Assembly: GCA_040755715.1 (NCBI GenBank)
Contig: JBFLXN010000032.1
Location: 1-21,947, forward strand
Reading direction: 5' to 3'
Source: JBFLXN01 sp040755715 [NCBI: Candidatus Edwardsbacteria bacterium]
GTDB taxonomy: Bacteria; Edwardsbacteria; AC1; JBFLXN01
Length of the DNA: 21,947 nucleotides
Position numbers and translations under genes: made by a program
Shown: in pieces, positions 15,070 to 21,822 of the stretch
Position numbering within the stretch: the first letter of the stretch is position 1
How the letters are laid out: every line of letters starts with the position of its first letter
The notes under the pieces: generated by a model
The model's database searches: none
Told to the model about the DNA's origin: nothing
Seen by the model: the letters and a program-made list of their open reading frames with translations, nothing else

Positions 15070-16971
15070 TTATTTTACCTTTGCTCCAGTTTCCATCTTT
15101 CTTTCTGGAATGAGTAGAACTACGCCTTTTTCATCTTGAGCCGCTAGAAGCATTCCCTTAGATTCAATCCCACGAATTTTTGTCGCCTGGAGATTACTGA
15201 CTACCACAATCTGTTTACCCACCAGTTCTTCTACCAGATACCATTGGGCGATACCAGCCACAATCTGTCGCTTCTCTTCCCCTAAAGAGATTTCCAATCT
15301 CAAAAGCCTATCTGCTCCCGCTACCTTTTCTGCTTTTTCCACCACAGCAATGCGCAAGTCTAATTTACTGAACTGCTCTAGGCTAATGATTTCGGGTTCC
15401 TTCATTTCCACTTTTGTTGTCTCCTCCTCAATTTGTTTGAATTCTTGTCTGGGGAACAACTGTCGGGGCGTTTCATGAAACGCCCCGACAGTTTTTGTTC
15501 CAGGTAACAGGAGTCCCCATTCTTTAATGCTTGACAGAGTCAAATCCCCTTGCCAACCTAATCTTTGTAACAATTCTTCACATTTGGAAGGCATCACTGG
15601 TGACAAGAGAATTCCCACAATGCGCAAGACTTCGCAGGCAACATATAAAACAGTGTTTAATCTGTCTACCTTTCTTTCTTTGAATAAAGCCCAGGGCGCA
15701 TTTTCTTCTAGGTAGCGATTAGTATTTCGCACCACATTGAAAATCTCCTCCACTGCCTGATGAGGTTTCATTTCCTCTAGATAGTTTCTTACGATTTCAC
15801 CCAGAGCAATTGCCTTCTCCCTTAGTTCATCATCTCGCTGATTGTAATCCCCTGAATTAGGAATAGTCCCTCCACAATAAGATTCTACCATTTTCAAAAT
15901 GCGACTCAAGAGGTTGCCTAAGTCATTCGCCAAATCGCTGTTAATTCTATTTACTAGACTTTCTTCATTAAAATTAGCATCCAAGCCAAAGGTCATATCA
16001 CGAATCAGGAAATAGCGGAAAGGGTCAATGCCGTATTTGTCCTTCAAGTCCAATGGTCGCACCACATTTCCCAAAGTTTTGCTCATTTTGCTTTCCTCAA
16101 TATTCCAATAGCCATGAACATTGAGATGCTGGTATGGCTCAATTTCAGCGGCTTTAAGCATTATCGGCCAGTAGATAGCATGTGGTTTTAAAATATCTTT
16201 AGCAGTAATGTGCTGAGCAGATGGCCAAAATTTTTTAAAAAGTTTTCCCTCCGGATAAGACAAAGCGGAAATATAATTAATGAGGGCATCAAACCAGACA
16301 TAGGTAACATAATTATCATCAAAGGGGAGTGGAACTCCCCAGTTAAGGCGAGACTTTGGTCTGGAAATGCACAAGTCCTCTAACGGCTCTTCAAGAAATG
16401 CCAGAACTTCGTTCCGATAGCGTTCGGGTCTGATGAAATTTGGATTTTGTTTGATATAATCAATCAGCCAATTTTGATACTGGCTCATCTGGAAGAAATA
16501 ATTCTTCTCTTTAATAAACTCTGGTGCTGTCTGGTGGTCAGGGCATTTACCATTGACTAACTCTCTTTCTGTATAAAAACGTTCACAACCAAAACAATAG
16601 TGTCCACCATATTCACCAAAATAAATATTTCCCTTCTGGTAGACTTTTTGCAATATATATTGCACTACTCTTTGGTGTGATTCATCGGTGGTGCGAATAA
16701 AGTAATCATTAGTAATTGAAAGTTTTGGCCAGAGAGCGCGAAAAAGTCCGCTAATACGGTCCACATAGGCATTGATATTTTCTTTAGCCGCCGAAGCCGC
16801 CTGAGCAATTTTATCTCCGTGTTCATCTGTGCCGGTGAGGAAAAAAACTTCCTCTCCGAAAAGTCGGTGATAACGGGCTAAAACATCAGCCAAAATAGTA
16901 GTGTAGGCATGCCCGAGATGTGGTTCGGCATTAACATAATAAATCGGCGTGGTTACATAAAAATAGTTCAT
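15070..16971 (-). CDS. metG: Methionyl-tRNA synthetase with C-terminal tRNA-binding domain
   Basis: 633 residues. It charges tRNA-Met in the cytoplasm. The class I HIGH motif is HLGH (18-21) and the KMSKS motif is KMSKT in EESKMSKTLGNV. A single zinc knuckle is seen (CFGC..CPDH). The C-terminal ~105 residues are an EMAPII/Trbp111-type tRNA-binding and dimerisation domain (LDLRIAVVEKAEKV, GIAQWYLVEELVGK, SKGMLLAA). ATG 16971 (MNYFYVTTPIYYVN) is chosen: an upstream in-frame GTG at 17013 would only add residues encoded by the stutter repeat. The linker near residue 495-505 contains a 36-base perfect DNA palindrome reading V-G-A-F-H-E-T-P-R-Q. It follows yaaT by 61 bp and precedes tatD by two bases, so it is in the same operon. 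Confidence 0.97.
   Translation of the reverse strand: MNYFYVTTPIYYVNAEPHLGHAYTTILADVLARYHRLFGEEVFFLTGTDEHGDKIAQAASAAKENINAYVDRISGLFRALWPKLSITNDYFIRTTDESHQRVVQYILQKVYQKGNIYFGEYGGHYCFGCERFYTERELVNGKCPDHQTAPEFIKEKNYFFQMSQYQNWLIDYIKQNPNFIRPERYRNEVLAFLEEPLEDLCISRPKSRLNWGVPLPFDDNYVTYVWFDALINYISALSYPEGKLFKKFWPSAQHITAKDILKPHAIYWPIMLKAAEIEPYQHLNVHGYWNIEESKMSKTLGNVVRPLDLKDKYGIDPFRYFLIRDMTFGLDANFNEESLVNRINSDLANDLGNLLSRILKMVESYCGGTIPNSGDYNQRDDELREKAIALGEIVRNYLEEMKPHQAVEEIFNVVRNTNRYLEENAPWALFKERKVDRLNTVLYVACEVLRIVGILLSPVMPSKCEELLQRLGWQGDLTLSSIKEWGLLLPGTKTVGAFHETPRQLFPRQEFKQIEEETTKVEMKEPEIISLEQFSKLDLRIAVVEKAEKVAGADRLLRLEISLGEEKRQIVAGIAQWYLVEELVGKQIVVVSNLQATKIRGIESKGMLLAAQDEKGVVLLIPERKMETGAKVK
15458..15493. 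repeat. Perfect 36-base palindrome inside metG
   Basis: AACTGTCGGGGCGTTTCA is followed directly by its exact reverse complement. The inner 22 bases differ from the hypF copy by only one base. It lies in the linker between the anticodon-binding and the C-terminal tRNA-binding domains. Confidence 0.95.
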
Positions 16972-17025
16972 AGTTGATAGTTCATAGTTCGTAGTTCTTT
17001 TACTATGAGTCACGAACTACGAACT
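16965..17025. repeat. Stutter inverted repeat between yaaT and metG
   Basis: The word AGTTCATAGTT(G/C) recurs about four times (16965-16997). AGTTCGTAGTTC (16986-16997) pairs perfectly with GAACTACGAACT (17014-17025) across a 16-base loop. It overlaps the first codons of metG and fills the leader between two operon genes. Confidence 0.8.
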
Positions 17026-17032
17026 CTTTTAC

Positions 17033-17818
17033 CTATTTCTTAAATTCTTCTAAGGAAATTTTCCCTTCAGTTCCATCTTCGTATTTAACGAAGATATTTT
17101 GATGGAAGATATCTATTTTTTCTACCGTCGCCTCTCCTCTCTCGGTATTAACCGTGGTTCCGATGCGGGGGAACTTCTTTAATTCTTCACGATATATTTC
17201 TTCTTCATACATCAAACAGCACATCAATCTTCCACAGACACCGAGCATTTTCGCTGAGGTCAAGGAAAGATTTTGTTCTTTTCCCATCTTGAATGTTACT
17301 GGTTCAAACTCTTTCAAAAAAGTAGCGCAACAAAGAGGGCGACCACAAGGTCCATATCCTCCCAGCCTCTTAGCTTCGTCGCGCATTCCAATTTGGCGCA
17401 TCTCAATTCGCATCTTAAAAACAGCGGCCAGGTCCTTGACTAAACCGCGGAAATCTATTCTTTTATCCGCCGTAAAATAAAAGATTAATTTATCTCCGCT
17501 AAAACGGGCTTCCACTTCCACCAAGCTCATCGGCAACTCTCTCAGTTGGATGCGCTCTAAACAAACTCTAAACGCCTCTTCTTCTTTAGCTTGATTTTGC
17601 TGTATTTTTATTAAGTCTTCTTTGGTGGCTTTACGAATAATTTCTCCGCTCAGATTCTTTCTTTCTACTAACCCGGCTTTGCCAATCACCCTTCCTATTT
17701 CCTCTTCATTCTCTTCTGCGACAATGACATAATCCGAAATTTTCAAAGGGAGCTGACGTTCGTTCAGATAAACTCCTTTTTTCGTTCCTCGCAACAAGAC
17801 TTCTACCTTCTCACTCAT
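17033..17818 (-). CDS. yaaT: PSP1 domain protein, YaaT/RicT family
   Basis: 261 residues, normal family length. The hallmark is the Cys-rich PSP1 core: GYGPCGRPLCCATFL and LGVCGRLMCCLMYEEE, with TSAKMLG between. In Bacillus subtilis RicT (YaaT) is part of the Ric complex, which carries [4Fe-4S] clusters and promotes mRNA processing. In most bacteria the role is unclear. The C-terminus has a small beta domain (GEATVEKIDI, VKYEDGTEGKISLEEF). A good ribosome binding site, GAGGGAG, lies upstream of ATG 17818. The holB-yaaT pairing and nearby metG and tatD match the order around holB in Firmicutes, which supports the assignment. Confidence 0.93.
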   Translation of the reverse strand: MSEKVEVLLRGTKKGVYLNERQLPLKISDYVIVAEENEEEIGRVIGKAGLVERKNLSGEIIRKATKEDLIKIQQNQAKEEEAFRVCLERIQLRELPMSLVEVEARFSGDKLIFYFTADKRIDFRGLVKDLAAVFKMRIEMRQIGMRDEAKRLGGYGPCGRPLCCATFLKEFEPVTFKMGKEQNLSLTSAKMLGVCGRLMCCLMYEEEIYREELKKFPRIGTTVNTERGEATVEKIDIFHQNIFVKYEDGTEGKISLEEFKK

Positions 17819-17879
17819 AGTTTTTCTCCCTCAACTTTTTTAACCACGGATATTGGTAGACGGTAAACGGGAAACTAAT

Positions 17880-19010
17880 TCACTGTTTCATTTCTCTCAA
17901 CCTCAAAAACATCACTAGTAAAGTCAATAACAAATTGGCATTAGCGATAATAGCTTCTCTCATTTTTTCAAGGAAATCAATGGCCTCTTGAATTTTTTGT
18001 TTGGAAAATTTCTGATTTATTTCCTTTAGTCCGTCTAATTTATCTTTATTTCGTATTAAACTGTCTTTTTCCTCTTTAAGAAGGAGTAGATCGCTATAAA
18101 ATAGAAGTAAGTAATTGATAAGGTGAAGGACGGACTGGCGATTTTCTGTCTTGGCCAATGATTCAATCATTTCTATGATTTCTAGGGTAGTGGAAGCAGA
18201 CGAAATCATTTGGAAAATTTCAAAACCCTTCTTTCTCAAATCCGTCGATTCTAAAAGAAGAATTGCTTGACCTAAACTGCCCTCTGAGAGACAAGCAATA
18301 ACTTCTGCTTCTTCTTTTTTTAAGGCAAAAGAACTCGTCAGTGCCTTTCGGATTTCTTCTTCTTTTAGCAAGTGAAAGCGCACCTTTTGACAACGAGACA
18401 AAATTGTAGGTAAGAGAAAATTCAGGCGGGTAGTGGTCAACAGAAAAATCGTATTCAACGGTGGCTCTTCTAATATTTTTAAGAAAGCGTTAGCCGCCTC
18501 TATGCGCATCTTATCCGCTTCCGAAAAAATCACCACCCGTTTTCTTCCTAAGAAAGGCTTATAATTGATTTCCCGAGAAATTCCTCTAACATCTTCAATG
18601 GAGATAATCGGAATTTTGTCAAATTCAAAGTCCCAAGAAGATTTTTCTTTTACTTCCTCCAAAGATTCACTCCCCAAAGGTCGGAGTCTTACCGAGGAAA
18701 GGAGTTTTCCTCTTCTCTCTTCTCTCTCTTCCCAGCTTTCATCCGTTTTATCCTTAGGCAAAGGGAAAAGCCATCGGACATCTGGATGGGAAAAAGTGTT
18801 AATTCTTCGGCAGGAAGGACACTCCTGACCAGATGATATTTCTTCTTTAGAACAATTCAATACCCTCGCTACAGCGAGAGCAAATCTCCTTTTCCCCACT
18901 CCCGCAGGGCCGTAAAGGAGGTAAGCGTGTCCCAAACGATTTCCGGCAATAGCCTTCCGGAAAATTTCTTTGGCCATCTCTTGACCAATAACATCGGGAA
19001 AGAGATTCAT
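17880..19010 (-). CDS. holB: DNA polymerase III delta' subunit (clamp loader)
   Basis: 376 residues. It is a clamp-loader AAA+ subunit that helps load the beta sliding clamp. Evidence: the N-terminal DVIGQEMAKEIFRKAI, P-loop GPAGVGKR (34-41), a zinc-like cysteine set (CSKEEISSGQECPSC), the SEADKMRIEAANAFLKILEEPP Walker B/sensor region and the SRC motif in ILSRCQKVRF. The P-loop ends in Arg where ATP-binding subunits have Thr/Ser, and SEAD replaces DEAD, which fits a non-hydrolysing delta' rather than gamma/tau. The start overlaps the stop of the upstream lipoprotein gene by ATGA, so translation is probably coupled. A segment near residue 105-116 (SSVRLRPLGSES) may be another small inserted repeat. 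Confidence 0.92.
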   Translation of the reverse strand: MNLFPDVIGQEMAKEIFRKAIAGNRLGHAYLLYGPAGVGKRRFALAVARVLNCSKEEISSGQECPSCRRINTFSHPDVRWLFPLPKDKTDESWEEREERRGKLLSSVRLRPLGSESLEEVKEKSSWDFEFDKIPIISIEDVRGISREINYKPFLGRKRVVIFSEADKMRIEAANAFLKILEEPPLNTIFLLTTTRLNFLLPTILSRCQKVRFHLLKEEEIRKALTSSFALKKEEAEVIACLSEGSLGQAILLLESTDLRKKGFEIFQMISSASTTLEIIEMIESLAKTENRQSVLHLINYLLLFYSDLLLLKEEKDSLIRNKDKLDGLKEINQKFSKQKIQEAIDFLEKMREAIIANANLLLTLLVMFLRLREMKQ

Positions 19011-20746
19011 TCTATTTCCACAATCTGTTTGTTCTTTATAGTAAAGATGGCAAAATTGCTTTCTTCTCCTGAAGTTTTCTCTTTACTCAAATAAAGATTG
19101 CCGCTTATACCGCTAAAGACTTTTATTTTAGAGAGTCTTTCTTTTAACTTATCCCGACTGTCCACACCCCTTTCCATTACTTGAAGCAGAATCTTCATAG
19201 CGTCGTACCCTTGGGCCGCCATACGGGAAGGTTCTTTTTTAAACTTTTTCTTGTAATTGTCTATAAAATTTTGAATCTCCGGCTTTTCTATTTTGTTCGG
19301 CAAAGGGGCAGCAAAGATAACACCTTCTATATACTCTTCTCCTTTTTGGATTGTCTTTTCTGAATGCCAGCTCCCCGGACCAAGTATTTGAACCTTTAGT
19401 TTATGCAAGACTAATTGTGGAGCAATCATTGCGATTTCCTCTGGCGAACAAGGAACGAATAAAGCCAATGGCTCTTTCTCTTGAATTTTTAGAATAGATG
19501 TTTTGAAATCGGTCGTCCCCGGTTCATAACTTTCACTGATGACAATTTTCCCTCCCAATTTCGTTGCTTTTTCTTCAAAGGCTTTCTTCATTGCTTCACC
19601 GGCAGAATCTTTTGAATAGAGAATGGCAAAGATAGAAATACTTAATTTCTTCACCGCGTATTCTGCTATTTTTTCTGCTTCTACTTCGTCATTTTTTTGC
19701 AGTTGGAAGATGTAAGGTCCAATACTGGAAATTCTCTCTTCAGAAGCGGTGGGAGAAATTAGAGGGGTGCCCAAAGAATTCGCTACGCCAGCGGCAGCAA
19801 TTGTCGGCATTGAAACTACATCACCAACGATGGCCAGAACCTTTTCTTCCTCAATCAACTTTTGAGTCGCTTTCAATGCCTTAATGGGGTCGCCTTCTGT
19901 ATCTATACTCTCTAACGATAGCTCTTCTCCCTTAGCTTTATATTCCTCCAAGGCAATTTCTACTCCTTCCTTCACGGCCTGACCATACATCGCATATTTC
20001 TCTGAAAGAGGAGCAATCAACCCAATCTTCCTGGCTGAAGTTGTTAGCAGTTTTTCTAATTCCTTAGAAGTCAATATTTTTTTTGCCTCTGGAACATATC
20101 CGCTTTGGGGATAATATGCCAGAAATTCGTTGAGAGTTTCCCCAGCTTCCTTAAAATGTTTGGCTAAAAATTCTTTCTTTCCCAAGTTAAAAAGAATTTC
20201 CTCTTCCACCTCACTTTTAGGAAAATTTCCTTTAAGAGTTTGTAATTCCTTTAGACCAAGTTTGTCTTCTATCAATTTCTTCAGACTCTGTTTTAACTTT
20301 GATTTGCGTTCTTCATTTTTTGATTGCTTGAGTGCATTTAAGTAAGCTGAGACGCTCTTTTCATATTCTTTATTCTGATAGTAAACATTGCCTAAAATTG
20401 TCCAACCTTCGTCTAAATATACACTTTGAGGAAATTTTTGAATCAATTTTTCTGCTTCTGCAATCGCTTGAGGATACTGCTTAAGTGCGTAGTAAGATCC
20501 GGCCAGGAGATATTGAGCATCCCCAGTTCTCTTTGCTTCGGGGAATTGCTTTAACAATTGCTCCGAATACTTTGCACTTTTTTGAAAATTTCTTTCATTA
20601 TAGGCTTTCAATGCCGAAAGATAAATTTGTTCCGCTTCCTTCTCTTCTTTGACTACTTGTGGTTTTTCTACCGCAGGACGAATTTGACCACAATTGCTAA
20701 TGACCAGAAGAATAAGGATAAGAAAAAAGTTTATAGGTTTCAACAT
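19007..20746 (-). CDS. Lipoprotein with TPR repeats and a LivJ-type periplasmic binding domain
   Basis: 579 residues. The N-terminus is a lipoprotein-type signal: MLKPINFF, hydrophobic LILILLVIS, then N-C (Cys19). Asn directly before the Cys is a slightly atypical lipobox. Residues about 35-225 are tetratricopeptide/outer-membrane assembly-type repeats (YSALKAYNERNFQKSAKYSEQLLK is the first; ALKQYPQAIAEAEKLIQKFP next). Residues about 235-579 are a type I periplasmic binding fold: IGLIAPLSEKYAMYGQA, LAIVGDVVSMPTIAAAGVAN, TPLISPTASEE, YDAMKILLQV. This architecture resembles penicillin-binding protein activators of the LpoA/YraM kind as well as branched-chain amino-acid binding proteins. No ABC permease is nearby, so an envelope role is plausible but unproven. 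ATG 20746 is chosen over GTG 20752 because GGAAAGG lies 6 bases before it. First gene of the holB operon. Confidence 0.88.
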   Translation of the reverse strand: MLKPINFFLILILLVISNCGQIRPAVEKPQVVKEEKEAEQIYLSALKAYNERNFQKSAKYSEQLLKQFPEAKRTGDAQYLLAGSYYALKQYPQAIAEAEKLIQKFPQSVYLDEGWTILGNVYYQNKEYEKSVSAYLNALKQSKNEERKSKLKQSLKKLIEDKLGLKELQTLKGNFPKSEVEEEILFNLGKKEFLAKHFKEAGETLNEFLAYYPQSGYVPEAKKILTSKELEKLLTTSARKIGLIAPLSEKYAMYGQAVKEGVEIALEEYKAKGEELSLESIDTEGDPIKALKATQKLIEEEKVLAIVGDVVSMPTIAAAGVANSLGTPLISPTASEERISSIGPYIFQLQKNDEVEAEKIAEYAVKKLSISIFAILYSKDSAGEAMKKAFEEKATKLGGKIVISESYEPGTTDFKTSILKIQEKEPLALFVPCSPEEIAMIAPQLVLHKLKVQILGPGSWHSEKTIQKGEEYIEGVIFAAPLPNKIEKPEIQNFIDNYKKKFKKEPSRMAAQGYDAMKILLQVMERGVDSRDKLKERLSKIKVFSGISGNLYLSKEKTSGEESNFAIFTIKNKQIVEIE

Positions 20747-20835
20747 AAACACCTTTCCAAATTCAGAGGTTTAGAGAATTTGAAATTTAGTTAGCTGATT
20801 AGTACTTCAAGATAAGCCTCGCTTACGCTCGGCAA

Positions 20836-20902
20836 GTAGCAAGTAGAGAGTAGAGAGAACTAAAGATTTTTTTCTCGCTACTTGCTACTCTCTACTCGCT
20901 AC
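20836..20902. repeat. Stutter inverted repeat upstream of the lipoprotein gene
   Basis: The 18-base arm GTAGCAAGTAGAGAGTAG (20836-20853) pairs with 20885-20902 with one mismatch. Each arm is itself a degenerate AGTAGmrAGTAG tandem that extends beyond the paired part. It lies in the 5' leader of the operon. The 12-mer ATAAGCCTCGCT just before it (20812-20823) also occurs next to tRNA-Thr (12029-12040). Confidence 0.85.
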
Positions 20903-20945
20903 TATATTTATTTTATTCAAATTCCGCTTGTTTCTGTCATTTTTA

Positions 20946-20974
20946 AGTATAGCAAAAATACAAAAAAAAAGCAA
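20946..20974 (-). promoter_or_regulatory. Candidate sigma-70 promoter of the lipoprotein-holB-yaaT-metG-tatD operon
   Basis: On the minus strand, TTGCTT (20969-20974) and TATACT (20946-20951) are separated by exactly 17 bases. The -10 box matches the consensus at five of six positions; the -35 box is weak. It lies about 200 bp upstream of the first gene, immediately after the terminator of the preceding gene, and the -35 box lies in that terminator's T tract. Confidence 0.4.
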
Positions 20975-21046
20975 GAAAAAAATCCCGCACTTGTCCTCCA
21001 CGACGCCAAGTAGCGCCTACGGCGCCAATTTAGGATAAGTGCGGGA
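20962..21046 (-). terminator. Strong intrinsic terminator of the right-end secreted protein gene
   Basis: On the minus strand, arms TCCCGCACTTATCCT (from 21046) and AGGACAAGTGCGGGA (to 20983) pair over 15 bases with a single G-T, with a further GGCGCC-rich stem inside. They are followed by a T tract (seven T, CTTGC, nine T). The loop region also contains GGCGCCGTAGGCGCTAC words, so this could also be a palindromic repeat recruited as a terminator. Confidence 0.8.
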
Positions 21047-21082
21047 CAAACCTTTTAACTCTTAGCCTTTTAGGTTTTTAGG

Positions 21083-21121
21083 CTATCTTATTATAATCAT
21101 CTTCTTCGTTGCCTTCTCCAT
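21083..21121 (-). pseudogene. Vestigial sorting-domain tail
   Basis: Minus-strand codons read E-K-A-T-K-K-M-I-I-I-R and stop, matching the last residues of the sorting domains in this window (TATKRMIVIR, TDTKKMILLR). No frame continues upstream. The tail plus the following AGATAGCCTAA..CCTAAAAG sequence is a near copy of the end of the gene at 21199. It is most likely the relic of another secreted-protein gene or of a local duplication. The rest of the 20747-21198 spacer holds the terminator, promoter and stutter repeats. Confidence 0.6.
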
Positions 21122-21198
21122 TCATTTCTTTTGCTTGCCAGCCAACCGCCCTTTTCACCCTTTACCCTTTTCGCCTTTTAGGCTTTTAGGCTCTTAGG

Positions 21199-21822
21199 CT
21201 ATCTTAACAGAATCATCTTCTTTGTGTCGGTGAAATTGCCCGCTTCCAATCTATAAAAATAGACGCCCGCTGATACCTGTTTACCACTCTCGTCTCTGCT
21301 ATCCCAAGTTACCTTGTAGGCTCCTGGACTTTTAGGCTCGTAGGCTAATAATGTCCTCACCAACTGCCCAGCTACATTATAGATTTTCAAACTGACTTTA
21401 CTGTCATCTGCTATCTGATATCTGATATCGGTATTTTGGCTGAACGGATTCGGATAGTTCTGCATTAAGTTTGGACTTTGGACTTTGAACTTTGAACTTT
21501 GTAGTTCCTCCACTCCTTCTGCTGGAGTTCTGACTATAGCACGAATCAGAAGATTACCTGTAAGCACTTCTTCCCAATTGACCATATCGTCGGACATCCG
21601 ACTCCGATTAGGAGTACCCCTATTGTCAGTTAGAGCGTAAGGTGGACCCGCAGAGATGGAGTAACCAAGCCAGAAATCACTTGACACGACAGGATTAGAT
21701 GGTAAGTCTCTTCGTATCCAAGTATGCTCAGAATCAGCTGTAACAGCAAATGGGCCTAAGATTACGTCCTTTGGTTTACCAGCACTATCAGACCAAACAT
21801 AGAGGTTTGCAGGATAGCTATC
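21199..21822 (-). CDS. Secreted protein with C-terminal sorting domain, 5'-truncated by the IS
   Basis: About 207 residues remain. The first in-frame start (GTG 21687) is internal: coding-like sequence (YPANLYVWSDSAGKPKDVILG) continues to the IS boundary at 21822. The first half resembles the lectin-like or galactose-binding-like segment often placed before sorting domains (SSDFWLGYSI, TGNLLIRAIV). The second half is the FlgD-Ig/Por-type domain: MQNYPNPFSQNTDIRY, LKIYNVAGQLVRTL, SAGVYFYRLEAGNF, tail TKKMILLR. The linker (LQSSKFKVQSPN) is encoded by a tandem microrepeat. The N-terminus, with any signal peptide and catalytic domain, is lost outside the window, so its function cannot be given. 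A strong terminator lies downstream. Confidence 0.8.
   Translation of the reverse strand, partial: DSYPANLYVWSDSAGKPKDVILGPFAVTADSEHTWIRRDLPSNPVVSSDFWLGYSISAGPPYALTDNRGTPNRSRMSDDMVNWEEVLTGNLLIRAIVRTPAEGVEELQSSKFKVQSPNLMQNYPNPFSQNTDIRYQIADDSKVSLKIYNVAGQLVRTLLAYEPKSPGAYKVTWDSRDESGKQVSAGVYFYRLEAGNFTDTKKMILLR
21469..21500. repeat. Tandem microrepeat coding for the sorting-domain linker
   Basis: GTTTGGACTTTGGACTTTGAACTTTGAACTTT is a direct tandem of the 7-base word GGACTTT/GAACTTT. On the minus strand it encodes S-S-K-F-K-V-Q-S-P, the linker before the NYPNPF sorting domain. It is of the same stutter type as the intergenic repeats but without a paired arm. Confidence 0.75.

Noticed and set aside
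16972-17013. GTG start of metG giving 14 extra residues
   Set aside because: The residues come from the stutter repeat; MetG proteins normally begin just before the TTPIYYVN strand.
16972-17032. T-box or SAM-type riboswitch upstream of metG
   Set aside because: The spacer is only 61 bp, inside an operon, and made of the AGTTCATAGTT repeat.
5332-20935. CRISPR array
   Set aside because: The repeats are degenerate, contiguous and self-complementary; no regularly spaced identical repeats with unique spacers and no cas genes.
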